Shown here in pieces: positions 10,332 to 20,757 of a DNA stretch of 64,000 nucleotides (the stretch's first letter is position 1; every line of letters starts with the position of its first letter). The notes under the pieces were generated by a model, which was given only the letters and a program-made list of their open reading frames with translations, did no database searches and had not been told where the DNA came from. The translations under genes were made by a program, and so were the position numbers. Source of the stretch: Progne subis subis (Eukaryota; Chordata; Aves; Passeriformes; Hirundinidae); the NCBI GenBank assembly GCA_022316685.1, contig JAKJHU010000539.1, positions 62,001-126,000 of the forward strand. Direction: 5' to 3'.

Positions 10332-11580
10332 TTTATTTAACACCTAGGGTGGAAGGGCCCTCCGAGGCCTGTGACCACCTGCCTGGGCTGCGGGGACCGT
10401 CTCGGGGCAGCCTCCTGGAGAGCCCGCAAGCGCCATGGTCTCGTGGGCGCCGTCTGTGCCACCCAGCTGGGGCTGTTGCTGCCTGAGTCAGGCACAGCAT
10501 CCTGAGAGGCCTGCGCTGGACACTGGTGGCTGCAGGATGCTTGTGGCTCAGCCACCTGCTCCTGGGAATGCCTCTCCTTCTCCAGCTGGGCTCCTGTTTG
10601 TGCTTGCCAGCTTTCCCTGGCCGTGTCAGTGCCCTGGGACACGCCGGGGCTCTCGATGTGCACGGGATGCTGTTGATGTGGAAGGGAGCAGGAGGAGGTG
10701 TCCAGCGCTTGCTGAGGGTGCGCAGGCGCGGAGGCTTTCCTGAGAGGCCGGGAGGGCTGGAGGCCTCCAGGAGGGAATGTGTGGGAGGGAGGCAGGAACT
10801 GGGCGCCAGGGACAGGGTCTTGGCAGGCGCAGGATCTTGAAGGGCTGGGGGCTCTCAGCAGGGATGGAGGCTGTGGCAAGCTGCTGGGAGGGAGGCGGCG
10901 TCTCGGCGCTGGGGAGGTTCTGCGAGGGAGGGAGGTGCTTGAGAGCAGGGAGGGACTTGCAGGGTTGGAGGCTGTCAGAGGCGGTGGAAGCTCCCGGAAG
11001 GCTGGATGTGGGCCGGGCCGAGCTTCTCCCGGGGATGCTTGGTGTCCAACACAATCTCCTGGAAGGGCTGGAAGCTGTGCCAGGAATGGCCCCTCTGGCT
11101 GGGAGGAGCCTGCCAGAGGCACGGAAGCGGCCGGAGCAGCGGGACGAGGCACAGCAGGGCAGGTGGCCTCGCTTGCCCAGCTGCTGCAGGTGCACCCACA
11201 GCGCCCGCCACATGGCAGGATGAAGCGGAGCCCATGTCCCACGGTGAGCCCGGAGCAGCAGCATCAGCCCCTGCAGCTCCTTGGCCACGCTGAGGCAGGG
11301 GCCGCAGCTGCCGGGTCCCTTGGGGCAAGTGGCGGGAGCATCGGGACGCTTCCGAGGGCTTGCGCCAGGCCCGGAGGCCCTGGCAGCCACAGGGGCTCCT
11401 GGGCTCCTGCCTGGGCCCCTGGCCCGGCCCCCGAGCTGCTTGCGCGGCCTCCGAGTCCCGGCCTGCCGGCCCTGCCGTGCCCGGTGGCCAATGACCCAGC
11501 TGGACAGCCACCGTGGCCAGCAGCAGGGCAAGTGCAGCCAGCAGGACGCTGACGTCGCTCACGGCTCCGACACGTGCCAT
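10332..11580 (-). pseudogene. array gene copy 3, frameshifted
   Basis: Same promoter, ATG (11580-11578) and AATAAA end (10337-10332) as copy 2, but with two one-base insertions relative to it. One, near 11501 ('cccagctggac' against 'cccagcggac'), falls just after the hydrophobic anchor. The other, near 10813 ('gacagggtc' against 'gacgggtc'), is in the proline-rich tail. The first throws nearly the whole protein out of frame after ~26 residues. A sequencing or assembly error would have to be excluded, but two independent indels make real decay more likely. Confidence 0.7.
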
Positions 11581-11614
11581 CGCCACTGCACTGGCGGCTG
11601 TGGGGCCGGCCCGC

Positions 11615-11622
11615 CTTATATA
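11615..11622 (-). promoter_or_regulatory. TATA box of array gene copy 3
   Basis: TATATAAG, 35 bases upstream of the ATG at 11580. CRE-like octamers lie at 11635-11642, 11667-11674 and 11708-11715. Confidence 0.65.
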
Positions 11623-12039
11623 GGGATGGCCCGGTGACCTCACAATGCTGGGGCCGCCACGCGGCGTGACATCACAGCCCAGCCTCACGCCGCTGTCACG
11701 CCATTTGTGACCTCACAGCACCGCCTGCCTCAGGGCCGGCAAGACCCACTCAGGCAGCAGGGCGCTGATGGCCAGGAAAGGCCTGCCACTGAAAATGGGA
11801 GCCCAGGCCGTGGCAGCCAAGCGCTCCCAGGAGCACGGGCCACATCAGGAAGAGGTCAGGTGCCACCAATGCCCAGCCCATGGCTCCCCCAAGGCTGTGG
11901 AACTGCTGGCTGGGAACAGCCTCTGCGCTATGCCGGAGAAGATCCTGCAGACACAAAGGCGGCTGCAGTTCCCCATGCCCAGGCAGCTCTCCCCACCTGC
12001 CTGACAGCTCCAACCCCTTAGCCTATCACTACAATTGCT

Positions 12040-12320
12040 GTCACAGAATGCCTCTGCAGCTCCCTACCAGCTCCTGGCACACACTGCAAGGCACTGGGAG
12101 AGCCTCCGCACAACCTTCTCTTCTCCAGCCTGAGCAGCTCCAACTCTCTCTCAAGCTGTCTCCACAGGAGAGCTGCTCACCTTCGCAACCCGCTGGCCTC
12201 CTCTGCACTTGCTGCAACACTTGCATGGCCTGATGTGCTGGCCACACAGGAGTGGAATCCCTGCTCCAGGTCTGGCCCTGCCTGAGCAGCTTCATTCCAC
12301 AGGCTCAGGCGACGTGTCTG
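12040..12320 (-). repeat. decayed CR1 fragment (array unit 3)
   Basis: Same relic as at 4165-4440, at the array offset. Confidence 0.5.
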
Positions 12321-14267
12321 GCTGCTCAGTCCCAGCTGCTGTAAGTGGGCAGGATTAGTGCTGCCGCTGGATCACCAGAGTGATGGCCACAGCTCGCATG
12401 GGCCCGGCCCCATCCCTTGGGCATCTCTGCCGACGGAAAGCCCAGTCCTGCCTGGGCCACCTACAGTCTGGCAAGAGGCTGCCCGTGCCAGCCTCTGCTG
12501 TCGCCAGGCAGGGGCAGCAGCCGGCCGTGCTAGCGCTGCTTCCAGCCTGCTGCGAGTCACACAGCGGGAGAGGGACAGCTTGGCTCCGGGCACTGGCCAC
12601 TCCCAACCCATTGCTGCAAGGCAGCGATGAAAGCGCACGCACCCTGGCAAGCAGCTCCGGCAGCTGTGCTGTCCTTCCCCTCGAGGGAAAGAGGGACAGC
12701 GTGCCCTCAGAGCCCCTGGCTCTCATGGCAGCAGCTCACACAGCTGCCCTACGCAGCAACAGACACATGTTCTCCGGACACATAAGGAGCTCTGCGTGTC
12801 TTTGTTTCCCATTGTTTCACGTGCTCAGGCTGCCGGTCCCTCTGAGGCACCGTGCAAAAGGCCAGCACACACCTTCAGCCCCCACTCCTCATGTGCAACA
12901 AGTTCTTCTGCTCTCTTTGGCCTTTCGCTGTCCTCAGCTGTTGCTTTCCACTGCCCCACTCGCAGCGTCCTGCGTCCCTTCACTCTGCCCGCTCTTCCCA
13001 CACAGGCTAGCCCTTCAGTGGAGGCCTGCCTTGTGTCCCCTCTGCTCCCCAAATTGTGCTCCACAGCCCACCGTGCCGGCAAGGCAGCCGGCATAGCCTT
13101 TGGTGGCAGTGGGGGGTCACAGCCCCAGCGCCCCTGCACGAGCCCCAGAGCTGCCACTGGCTGCCTCCAGGTGAGCCAGAGGACACTCTGCAGTGGGCAG
13201 CATCAGCTCCTGAGCCTGCACTTGCCTGCCCTTGAGCCTCCCTGGGCAAAGGGGAAATCGGGCAGGGACGGGACTGCAGGGAGCGACCATGGCCTACCTC
13301 TTGGGCAATCCACAGCCAGCACCAGGCAGCCCCTGCCTGCAGCATGGCGCGGCACGGCCACACGGCACGGCCACACAGGCTGGGCCCTGTGGCCACCCAA
13401 GTCATTTCCTCCCCATCAACTGCTGCCAGGCACCAGGCTGCTGTGAAGCGCTGGAGAGGCTGCTCTTGCAGCGGGGCTGCCCTGGCCACGGTGCAAAGTC
13501 ACAGTTCCACGTGCTTGCCCCATCCCTGCTTGTGCTGGTTCTTTTGAGAGACCCAGATGAGCCGTCGATGGCAAAAGGCCCCGAGCTTGCCCTCTGTCCT
13601 GGGGCATATCATGGCTTTATTCTGGGCTCCTGCCCTGCCGGCCGCAGCTCTTCCTTAGCTCCTTCCCCGTCCCTCGCCGGTGCCAGAGAGACAGAGCTGC
13701 CCGGCAGTCACAGGGCTTTTTCCCAGAGCGGGGAAGGGCCTAGAGGCAGGGACAAGCCACTCCCCGATCAGGGAGAAGGTGGCAGTGGAACAGAGTTGGG
13801 TTCCATTCCAGCCTAGGGTGATGAGCGCAGCGAAGCAGGGACAACAAGGTGCTCCACTTTCCAAGGGGAACAGGGAAGAAAACATCCCAAACACCAAGAT
13901 CAAAAGGAAACACAGTATCAACCAAATGAACACACTTTAACACCTGCTCCTACAAGGATGGGCAGCAGAGCGTTTGGACAAGCAGAGTGGGGCCGTAACT
14001 GTGTCCCTACCAAGCCTCCAAGCACTGGTATATGGGTCAGCCCCGCAGGCATCTCTCTCAGAAGGATGTCAGTGGAAATGACAACAACACGGGTGAGGGT
14101 TGCACGTGATACTTGCTCAGCCTCAGAGGACAAACAGGAGTTTAAACCGAGTCGTTGGGAATGGCCCATTACGCCCAGCCCGTAGGCAAGCCCAGGCCTG
14201 AGCCAGTTCCTGGGAAGAAAAGAGCCCTCTCGCAGCAGTAACACTCTGACAACTCTTTGGGGGAATG

Positions 14268-14863
14268 TTTTTTATAGAGATCTGTATCAAGGGTAGAACG
14301 AGACAGACCCATATTTTTTACACAAGTGTAGCTCACCTCGATGTCGCAGAAGCAGGTCCTCACTTGAGATCCGACGTGGGGGTTGGCCAGACACTCCAGT
14401 CGGCTCTCAGGACACTGCGCGGGGTCCCCCTCAGAGCCACGGCTCCAGGCCCCTGCTCAGGAACAGCTCTTCTGTGCTCGGGGCCTCCAACCTCCACTCA
14501 GCGCTTCAGTGCAGGCAGTGCAAAGCAGTGCCCACCTGCACTCAATGCACGTGGCAACGTACCACGGCAAAAGTGCCTCTGTTAGGCCCAGTGGCCGCCG
14601 CTCAACAGCAGCCGTCTGTGCTCGAGGGATGCGAGGCAAAACCTCCTCAGAGCTCAGAGTGTCCTGCTACGAAGTACCAGTCCTCGTGCACAAGGTTTTG
14701 CCCTCGGCAACTTTAAAGAGCTGCAGCCTCACGCTGCCCAGCAGCGATGTGCTGTGCTCACGACACTGATTAGAGCACACTTAGGAATTTAGTTACCGTC
14801 CATGATGAAGTCTCTCACAGCTTGAAAGGCTGGGTCCTGCGTCTTCCACATTTGGCACCAATT
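14268..14863 (-). pseudogene. gag: second ERV1 leader and gag start beyond the 3' LTR
   Basis: This repeats 23205-23796: 'tggtgcc' primer-binding-site start just inside the LTR edge, the leader, then an ATG at 14312-14310 opening with Met-Gly-Leu-Ser-Arg-Ser, the same myristoylation-type start as the main gag. It stops at 14268 where array copy 3 ends. Its presence downstream of a 3' LTR means a second provirus once followed, sharing this LTR. Confidence 0.85.
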
Positions 14864-15381
14864 TGTAGAAAAATGCCTTCTTCCCTCCTGCTGCTGAGGA
14901 CTCCAGGACGGTGTAGATGAATGTAGATGAGAGATCTCTCAAGTTGGGTCTTAGAAGAACAGGTTTACTGTGTAGAGTGTGAGGCCTTGCTCGGAGCTGC
15001 CAGGCGCAGCTGTGGCATGGCCTTAGAAGGTGGGGTCTGTGGGAGATAAAGAAATTCCAAGAGCAAGATGCAAGAGGCAAGAGAGAGGAGCAAAGGAGAG
15101 AAGAGAACAGAAGCGTGGCCCACTCTCGCAGCCCTCTGATAAGGGGTCTCGAGGTGGGCTGTAACAGGCTTGTGCCAATGAGGTTACAGATACTTGCTAC
15201 TTCAGGGGGGGTTACATGTGTGGGATGAATTATACATTGGGGTTGTTTTTGCAGGCATCTAGTAGCTAGGACATTTTAAACATCAAAACTTACTTTCAAT
15301 TCTATCTCAGTTACAGGTTTCACATTCTCAGAGTCCAAGCAATCATATTTATAGGGCTTTCTGGTTTCATCCTTCCCAACA
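14864..15381 (-). repeat. ERV1 3' LTR
   Basis: 518 bases, TGTTGGGAAG...TTCTACA in sense, preceded by a polypurine tract. It is the partner of 23797-24342. The last 35 env codons lie inside its U3 part. Confidence 0.88.
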
Positions 15382-16640
15382 TCTCCCCCGTTCTTATTAA
15401 CAACTAAAACGCTAGACACTGTCTTACTCATTACTTTTTGCACACACTGAAGTATGCAGGGAACCGCTACTAAAACTACAATTACTACTATTAGAACAAT
15501 CAAACCTATCTTACAAAGTTCCTTTAGCCAAGGTGCAAAGCTCAAACCGTCAAACAAATTGTCCAGCCAGGATGGGTCATCTATTGTAATTTGGCCAGCT
15601 AAATCTCTCAGTTCTTGCAATTGTTTATGAATGGAAACAGAGTGATCGGATAAATTCATGCAGCACAAACCTTCAAAATCCTCACAACCATGTCCATGTG
15701 CCAGAAGAAGGTAGTCAATGGCAGCTCTGTTTTGTAAAGTGGCATGTCTGATTGCTTCTTCATCTGTCAGCAAGTCACTGATCATAGTAGAGGTGGCATT
15801 TACTTCTTTGCTGAGCCAGCATCCTAACTTGTTCAGTTGTTTTAGGGCAATTGAGGAGCTTAGCTGAGGCAGGAAAATGCTAGCAGCAATTGACTCTCCT
15901 GAGTTCCAAGGATGGAAATTACTATCACAGTTGCTCTCATATTCATGTCCCCAGGAGGATCTAATCCTCCTGCTTTTCTTTTTGACTGCTCTTTTGACAC
16001 TGGGAGCAATTATTGTAAGTTGTCCCATGGCACAAGGACCACCATCTATTTTTGAAGGTATACCTTGCCAGGCCCTGTCTCCACAGATGAGCCAAATCCC
16101 TTTAGGAAATCGAATAGGAAGTTTGTTAAAGCGATCTGCGTGGGGTTCATCATACATGAGAAGCTTAGTTTGATTGCACCAAGAAGTCATGTTGCTATAA
16201 ACTGGGTGATAAGGGGTAACGTTTAAATGAGGGCCATTTTCTCCTCGGAAATGAAAGAAGTAACAGGTGCTCATAGCTAATGAGCCTAGGATTTCTAGCT
16301 CTTGGAGGTCAGATTTATCAACTTTAGAATTGTCAATATAAGTGTGGTGGTTTTTGGCTGGGAGTTGGGGATATGTGATGATCATCATATGGCCAATATT
16401 TGTCAAAAGTAACATTGTCAAAACCTTCTGGAAGAGGCACTCCAACTAAACAGGTGGAAAAAGGTTTGTCAGGGCTTGTGTTGGATAGACAGATGGTATC
16501 AGAGCCTGCAGACTTGGCCTAAAGCAACCCAGACATTTGTCTTTGGTTGACTTACAGGTAAAGCTTGACTACAAGAACTAAAACAAAGAACAAAAGTAAC
16601 ATGCACGCGGCAAATGATAAAACTTCAGGTCTTTTCTTGG
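15276..16640 (-). pseudogene. env: ERV1 env
   Basis: The frame is open for 389 codons from 16445 to a stop at 15276. Upstream (16640-16446) a hydrophobic signal-like segment is followed by stops and frame changes. In order it shows: a short surface-subunit remnant with Cys and N-glycosylation sites; a basic furin-like cleavage site (KKKSRR, about 15957-15985); an internal hydrophobic fusion-peptide-like stretch; a 'LQNRAA' heptad region; the Cys-x6-Cys-Cys motif of covalently linked Env (about 15660-15687); a membrane anchor (about 15430-15500); and a cytoplasmic tail that runs into the LTR. The surface subunit looks shortened. Non-functional as it stands because the start region is broken. 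Confidence 0.88.
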
Positions 16641-16683
16641 GCTGCTTTTGGCGGATCATCTTCTCCTGATGATTCTGCGCAGC

Positions 16684-17699
16684 TCAGGTCTGGGTGCTTG
16701 CTTCTTGGTCTGCAGCAGTACTGGCTGATGTGGGGGTCTCAGCGGGCTTCGATGCGTGGTACGGTTTCACGTTCTTTGCTGGAATCCACCGGAGTCCTTT
16801 TTCTGTGGAGACACACGCAAACCCCTTCCCCCATGTTATAAGATTGTATGGTCCTTCAATTTGTCCTGAATCTAGGTTTTTAATTAAAACTGGGGGGTGC
16901 TCCTTCAGTTTTGCTTTCTTATTGTTTAAGAAATGTCTGTAAATGGGGGGGTCTGGCTCTTCTGCAGAGCTGTTCAGAAAATTATAAACATACAGGGCTT
17001 TATTCAACCTCTTTTGAGGTACAGCCTGGTCTTCTCCCCCTTTCTGTTGATCTAAAATGTGTTTTTAGAGTTTGATGTGTTCTTTCTATCATTCCTTGAC
17101 TCGTGGGAGAGTAAGGAATGCCAAATGTATGGCGAACACCCCAAGTCATTCAGGAATGCAGCTAATTCTTGTGAGGTGTATGAAGGACCATTATCAGTTT
17201 TAATTTCTTGGGGGACACCTAAATAGGAGAAAGCTTGTGAAAAATGCTGGCAAACATGCTTAGCTGTTTCTCCTGCATGTACAGAAGCAAAAACTGCATT
17301 TGAAAATGTATCAATAGAGACATGGATATTTTTAAGTTTCCCAAAAGAGGGGTACTTTAGTAACATCTGTTTGCCATTTCTGTAGACTTTCCAACCCCCT
17401 TGGGTTGGTGGCTCCTGAAGAGGGGAGAGGTTGAACTTGCTGACAGTTTGGGCAAGCTCGTACAATATTTTGTGCTTGTTCTAGGGTAAGGTGAAAATCT
17501 CGTTTGATTGCCTGTGCATTTTGGTGAAAAAATGCATGACTCAGTTTGGCTTGTTCAACAGTGTTAGGCAAGGTGGTTGCAGCAAGCACTGAGGTAGAAT
17601 TTTCAATGATTGCTGCACCTTCCTCATCAGATGCAGCTGATGCCAATGCATCAGCTCGTGCATTTCCCTCTGCCATAAATCCTGGAAGACCTGAATGAG
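16684..17699 (-). pseudogene. pol: ERV1 pol: integrase part
   Basis: Three broken frames cover the integrase. The N-terminal His-His-Cys-Cys zinc domain (H-x3-H ... CPNCQ) is near 17480-17560. The core shows the first Asp in 'WQTDVT', the second in 'KTDNGPS', and a degraded region where the Glu should be. The C-terminal SH3-like DNA-binding part is 17007-16684 ('LITWGKGFACVST'). Frameshifts separate the parts, at about 17050-17100 and 17340-17460. Confidence 0.88.
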
Positions 17700-19462
17700 C
17701 TCTAATGTGAGAAATAAAATAAGGGTTAGTTCTGTGTGATAAAATTTGATAGAGACAGGTGAGCCAAAGGCACAACTTGTCGTTGTTCACATCCTTTAGA
17801 ACAGATCCTTCAATTCTCTTAATAACATTAGCAACGTATGCCTGAATCAGTGATCAGGTTGAAAGGTTCTGGAAAGAGCTGAAATGCTCTTACAACTGCT
17901 GCCAATTCAACAATTTGGGGAGAACCTTCAACCTTTTGAACATCTTGTTCCCAGGTTTTAGTATTTTTATTTTGCCATGTGACGACCGAATTGTGCGTTC
18001 GCCCTGACCCATCAGTGAAGATAGTGACTGCATCTAAAGGCTCTTCACTGATCAGGGGTTTTTCTTTGTAGCATAATTTAGCTTTGATCATTTTGTGTGC
18101 TGGATAATGAATGGAACAAATGCCTGGGAAATCGAGCAAGGCATACAGCAAGTCTTCTGATTTTTGCATTGCCCAATCAAAATAGGTTTTCTTCATGGGC
18201 AGATAGATGATTGCAATTCACGACCTGCTATTGAAAGAAGCCTTGTTCTACCTTTGATGATGATTTGAGACATCATTTCTAAAGGTGTGAGGATTGTCTT
18301 TGGCGACCTGTATGAGATAAAAACCCATTCAATTATTAACAACGGATCTTTGTGGGAAGAATCCCATTGAAAGATGAGACCACACAGTCTCAGCTTTTCT
18401 CCTAAGATTGCAAGGAAAAAGGGTTTGTCAGGGACACAGCGATGTGCTTGCCTGCTCTGCAGAGCACTGATGATTTCTTCTAAGGCCTTGTGAGCCTTAG
18501 GAGTGAGGGATCTGGGGATCTGATGTCATTGTCCCCTTTCAGCAAATCAAAAAGTGGAGCAAGTTCATCAGCTGTGATTCCTAGAACAGGCCTGACCCAG
18601 TTAATTTCTCCTAAAAGCTGCTGCAAGTCCTGCAAGGTGTGAACATCAGTTTCGGATTTGTATCTTTTGAGGAGTGATGGACTGTTCTGTCAGTTTCCAA
18701 CCTAAATATTTCCAGGGAGCAGTCTCTTGTATTTTTGATTCAGAGATCACCAGCCCGCTCTTTTTGATTTCAGCAACAACGCAATTCACGAGTCATTTCC
18801 ATTTGTTTTCGTGTTGGTGCTGCGATGAGCAAATCATCCATGTAGTGGAGGATAACTGATTGTGTGAACTGTTCACGGACTGGAGACAGTGCACGGGCTA
18901 CAAAATGTTGGCAGATAGTTGGCGAGTTTTTCATCCCCTGAGGAAGAACGAGCCAATGATATCTTTGGAGCGGTTCTTGCAGGTTTGTACTTGGAACAGA
19001 AAAGGCAAAACAAGGAGCGTCGTCTGGATGCAGTGGGATATTGAAAAAACAGTCTTTTAGATCTATGATTACAAGTGGCCAGTCTCTCGGGATCATGGAA
19101 AGGTTGGGTAGACCAGGTTGGAGGGGACCCATGTTCTCAATCACTGCGTTGATCTTTCTGAGATCTTGTAACAATTGCCAGGTGTTGGAGGTTTTCTTAT
19201 GGATTACAAACACAGGTGAGTTCCAGGGACTGTTAGTGGGCTTAATGTGGCCTTTTTGCAGTTGTTCAGCTACTAGATCCTTGAGGGCACTCAGCTTATT
19301 GTCTGGTAGGGGCCACTGGTCAACCCAGACAGGGGTGTCAGTTTTCCAGGTTAGTTTGAGAGAGCCGAGTGCTTCAGTGGCCCCTACGAAAAAACCCAGT
19401 TCAATTTTGGCTCCCCACTGAGAAAGCAAGTCCCTTCCCCACACTGTGATGGGCTTTTGCAC
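17700..19462 (-). pseudogene. pol: ERV1 pol: reverse transcriptase and RNase H
   Basis: A 230-codon open stretch (19462-18770) holds fingers and palm with the YMDD catalytic motif at 18844-18833 and 'LPQGMKNSP' upstream of it. The thumb/connection region (18769-18200) is decayed. RNase H (18196-17640) shows 'FTDGSG', the Glu of 'VELAAV' and 'ITDSG'. The frame differs from the protease frame, as usual for pro-pol overlap. Broken by several stops. Confidence 0.9.
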
Positions 19463-20757
19463 TACATAGGGATGATTGATGCTTTCTTCTCATCTGGTCC
19501 TGTAATGGTGATTACAGATTCGCTTTGCAAGCACGGAGTGACACCTCCGATGCCTGTGAGGGTACCTGGGGGAGTTACTAACTTCCAATCTCTTGGCCAA
19601 TAGTAAGAAGAGATCACAGAAACATCTGCACCGGTATCGATCATCCCTTTGATGTTAACTTGAAGCCCACTATTTGACAACTCACAAGTTAGCATTGGTC
19701 TTTGTTCACTTATGTGTTGAACCCATAGAACTTCAGGATTTTCAGGAGTGATGGGGAAACAGCGTGGTGGCATTTGGTCCATAGTTCCCATAGGCAATGC
19801 TATGGCAATAGCTATGGGGGTTCTGGGAGGAATGTGCAATGGGGGATAGCAGGCATTGGCTAGCACTAGTAATTCTTCGTTGCAGTTAACAGACATCACA
19901 CAAGGCAAAACAAGCAGTCCCAGGATGCTATTTCTTTCTTTACCAACAACTAAAAAGTCTTGCTTGTGTTGTGAAGGCCCAGTGATCCCTGTTGAGATAT
20001 AATCGTAACCATCATCTTTTAGAAAGTTTGTTGGCTTGGAGGTTGCCAAGGTGCACCAGGTCCCTGGGGGTAGTAGGCTTGGGTCATTACTTGGGAATTG
20101 TGCTGGTGATGAAGCGAAGAGCTTTTGGGTCGGGGTATTCACAAATTTCTCCTCGGGCGCTTGGGGTGCCATTACTTGTTTCTTCACGCGATGACGCTGC
20201 GTGCTCCCCTTGGAGTTTTTTTGATTGTATTTTCTGCTCATGTCCTGTCTGGCTGGGCACTGCCAGGCAGGATTCTTTCCCTTTTTACAGGTGGAGCTGC
20301 GATCTGGTGCTTGCAAACCTCTTTTGATGTCTGGGCAGTTCTTCATGATATGTCCAGGTCGCTTGCAGAAGTAGCAAGGTCCTGAAGTCACAGTAGCTTG
20401 CATAACAGTCATGGCGTTGTCTTGTTGTTGTGAGCTTAGATGCAGGGCGGTTAAGATTTCAGTAAGTTTCTGGTCTCGTGTTTCAACTTGTGCTGCTTGT
20501 ACTGTGAGAGCCCTTTCAATTTTTTCTCCAATAGTTTTTCCAAGTTCATTTTCTTGAATCGTTGCGACATGCTGTGGGCTCCCTATTTGGTTACAGGCAT
20601 CAATCATTTCAGGCACTGTGGGTCTCTCCTTTCCCAGGGCTTTGATTGTTCTTCTACATTCTGGACTTGCATTATTTTTAATGATGTCCCGTATCATGAT
20701 TGGGCAAGCTATATCATCACCACATTGTCTTTCTGCTGCTTGAATCACTCGATCCAC
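19462..20757 (-). pseudogene. gag-pro: ERV1 gag-pro: capsid end, nucleocapsid, dUTPase-like domain and protease in one frame
   Basis: One 431-codon open frame. The order is the capsid C-terminal domain with a major-homology-like stretch, a CCHC zinc knuckle (C-x2-C-x4-H-x4-C, about 20376-20335), a second knuckle that has lost its pattern, a segment resembling a degenerate dUTPase ('LGLLVLPCV' ... 'PPLHIPPRTPIA') and a retropepsin with the active Asp in 'DTGADVSV' (19638-19627). Betaretroviruses usually place dUTPase-protease in a separate frame from gag, while alpharetroviruses keep protease in the gag frame. Here both features combine. Confidence 0.82.

Larger units (their letters stand above)
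3182..14267. repeat. tandem array, 3.94-kb unit, about 2.8 copies
   Basis: The same sequence recurs at fixed offsets: 3182 matches 7121 (offset 3939), which matches 11062 (offset 3941). Copy 1 runs 3182-7120, copy 2 7121-11061 and copy 3 11062-14267, where it is cut by ERV1-related sequence. By eye the copies differ only by scattered substitutions and small indels. Each unit holds the 5' part of a minus-strand gene, its promoter, about 2.5 kb of upstream DNA with a CR1 relic, and the 3' part of the next gene copy. Confidence 0.93.
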
